From NCBI GenBank assembly GCA_023460855.1, contig JAEWOS010000018.1, positions 270,808-334,807 of the forward strand: a stretch of DNA of 64,000 nucleotides, written 5' to 3'. A model generated the notes under the pieces. The model was not told the origin of the DNA. It made no database searches and saw nothing but the letters and a program-made list of their open reading frames with translations. The number at the start of each line of letters is the position of its first letter. Within the stretch, counting starts at the first letter, position 1. Below are positions 63,652 to 64,000 of the stretch, in pieces. The DNA is from Bacteroidota bacterium. GTDB taxonomy: Bacteria; Bacteroidota; Bacteroidia; Flavobacteriales; Weeksellaceae. The translations under genes and the position numbers were made by a program.

Positions 63652-64000
63652 TTATTTGGTAAAATAAACGGGTTGTGGCACCACATTTTCCACAGGTTTT
63701 ATCGACTTCAAATAAGCAAAAATAGCCCGTAAATCTTCGTCTTTCATTTCCGTAAAGTTGAACCAGGGCATGGGCGGAAGCAGCGGTCTGCCATTTTCCA
63801 TTCCTTTGTATTTCCCCTGCGTCATGGCGGTTTTGAACTGTTCAAAAGTCCAACTTCCAATTCCGGTTTCATCCGGTGTAAGATTGGCGGCGAAGGAAAT
63901 GCCCCACGGTCCTGCGGCGGCGGTCATATCAGGGCTCATCTGTGCAAAGCCTTTTTGTGTTTTTTCCTTATCAAATTCAGGGATGGCGTTCTTCCCCTGA
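63652..64000 (-). CDS. c-type cytochrome, 5' end outside window
   Basis: The frame is open to the window edge on the minus strand (an ATG at 63939 is in frame but coding continues above it). The visible 115 C-terminal residues look like the last heme domain of a small or diheme cytochrome c: GPWGISFAANLTPDETGIGSW and the Met ligand in LPPMPWFNF, followed by DLRAIFAYLKSIKPVENVVPQP. The CxxCH heme-binding motif must be upstream of the edge. Probably a periplasmic electron carrier or oxidase-linked cytochrome. Confidence 0.75.
   Translation of the reverse strand, partial: QGKNAIPEFDKEKTQKGFAQMSPDMTAAAGPWGISFAANLTPDETGIGSWTFEQFKTAMTQGKYKGMENGRPLLPPMPWFNFTEMKDEDLRAIFAYLKSIKPVENVVPQPVYFTK

Overview
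The window reads as chromosomal DNA of a flavobacterium, most likely in the Chryseobacterium/Kaistella group (Weeksellaceae). The evidence is AT-rich DNA, Bacteroidetes-type promoters (TAnnTTTG at -7) before many genes, three secreted proteins with C-terminal type IX secretion (T9SS) sorting domains, gliding-type ABC genes gldF/gldG, mevalonate kinase, HemJ, and SusD-free outer-membrane porins. The genus is inferred from protein resemblance and was not checked. Both ends cut through genes. No stretch over 300 bases lacks a gene, and I saw no rRNA, tRNA or CRISPR array.

Layout. 1-7.8 kb: small envelope proteins, thiolase, a UMF1-type transporter, mevalonate kinase plus a UbiA prenyltransferase, proline dehydrogenase. 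7.8-20.3 kb: priA, a PBP4-type peptidase, a T9SS M1 aminopeptidase, kbl with a porin, hemJ, gldF-gldG. 20.3-29 kb: an RND efflux operon (GbsR/MarR regulator, adaptor, pump, outer-membrane factor, Crp/Fnr regulator) and a T9SS M28 peptidase. 29-40.9 kb: rpmI-rplT without infC, an NlpC/P60 lipoprotein, dapD with two glycosyltransferases, pheT, small lipoproteins, a polytopic membrane protein, hbd. 40.9-53.5 kb, mostly on the minus strand: a short-chain-acid locus. 53.6-60.8 kb: YceI and a pyrimidine operon (leader peptide and attenuator, pyrB, carA, carB). 60.8-64 kb: a large T9SS protein and a partial cytochrome c.

The most coherent system is the acid-use locus. Read in its own direction it runs: IS1-InsA-like zinc-finger/HTH protein, porin, DUF4212 small subunit, ActP-like symporter, a 64-residue two-helix protein, a symporter-STAC-histidine kinase fusion resembling CrbS/CbrA, a lone receiver, a PrpE-like propionyl-CoA synthetase, and Acs. 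It looks like an uptake, sensing and activation unit for acetate/propionate. Unlike CrbR or CbrB, its receiver has no DNA-binding domain.

The window also carries several small insertions inside operons. A RAYT transposase with its REP hairpins separates the kinase from its receiver. A frameshifted GxxExxY (PD-(D/E)XK) gene inside nested inverted repeats lies between prpE and acs. A four-helix-bundle (23S IVP family) gene and a GrpB gene separate carA from carB. Degenerate tandem 7-mers lie directly before the start codons of acs, the four-helix gene, grpB and carB, and one array has become the last codons of carA. With the pyrB attenuator, these are the most original signals here.
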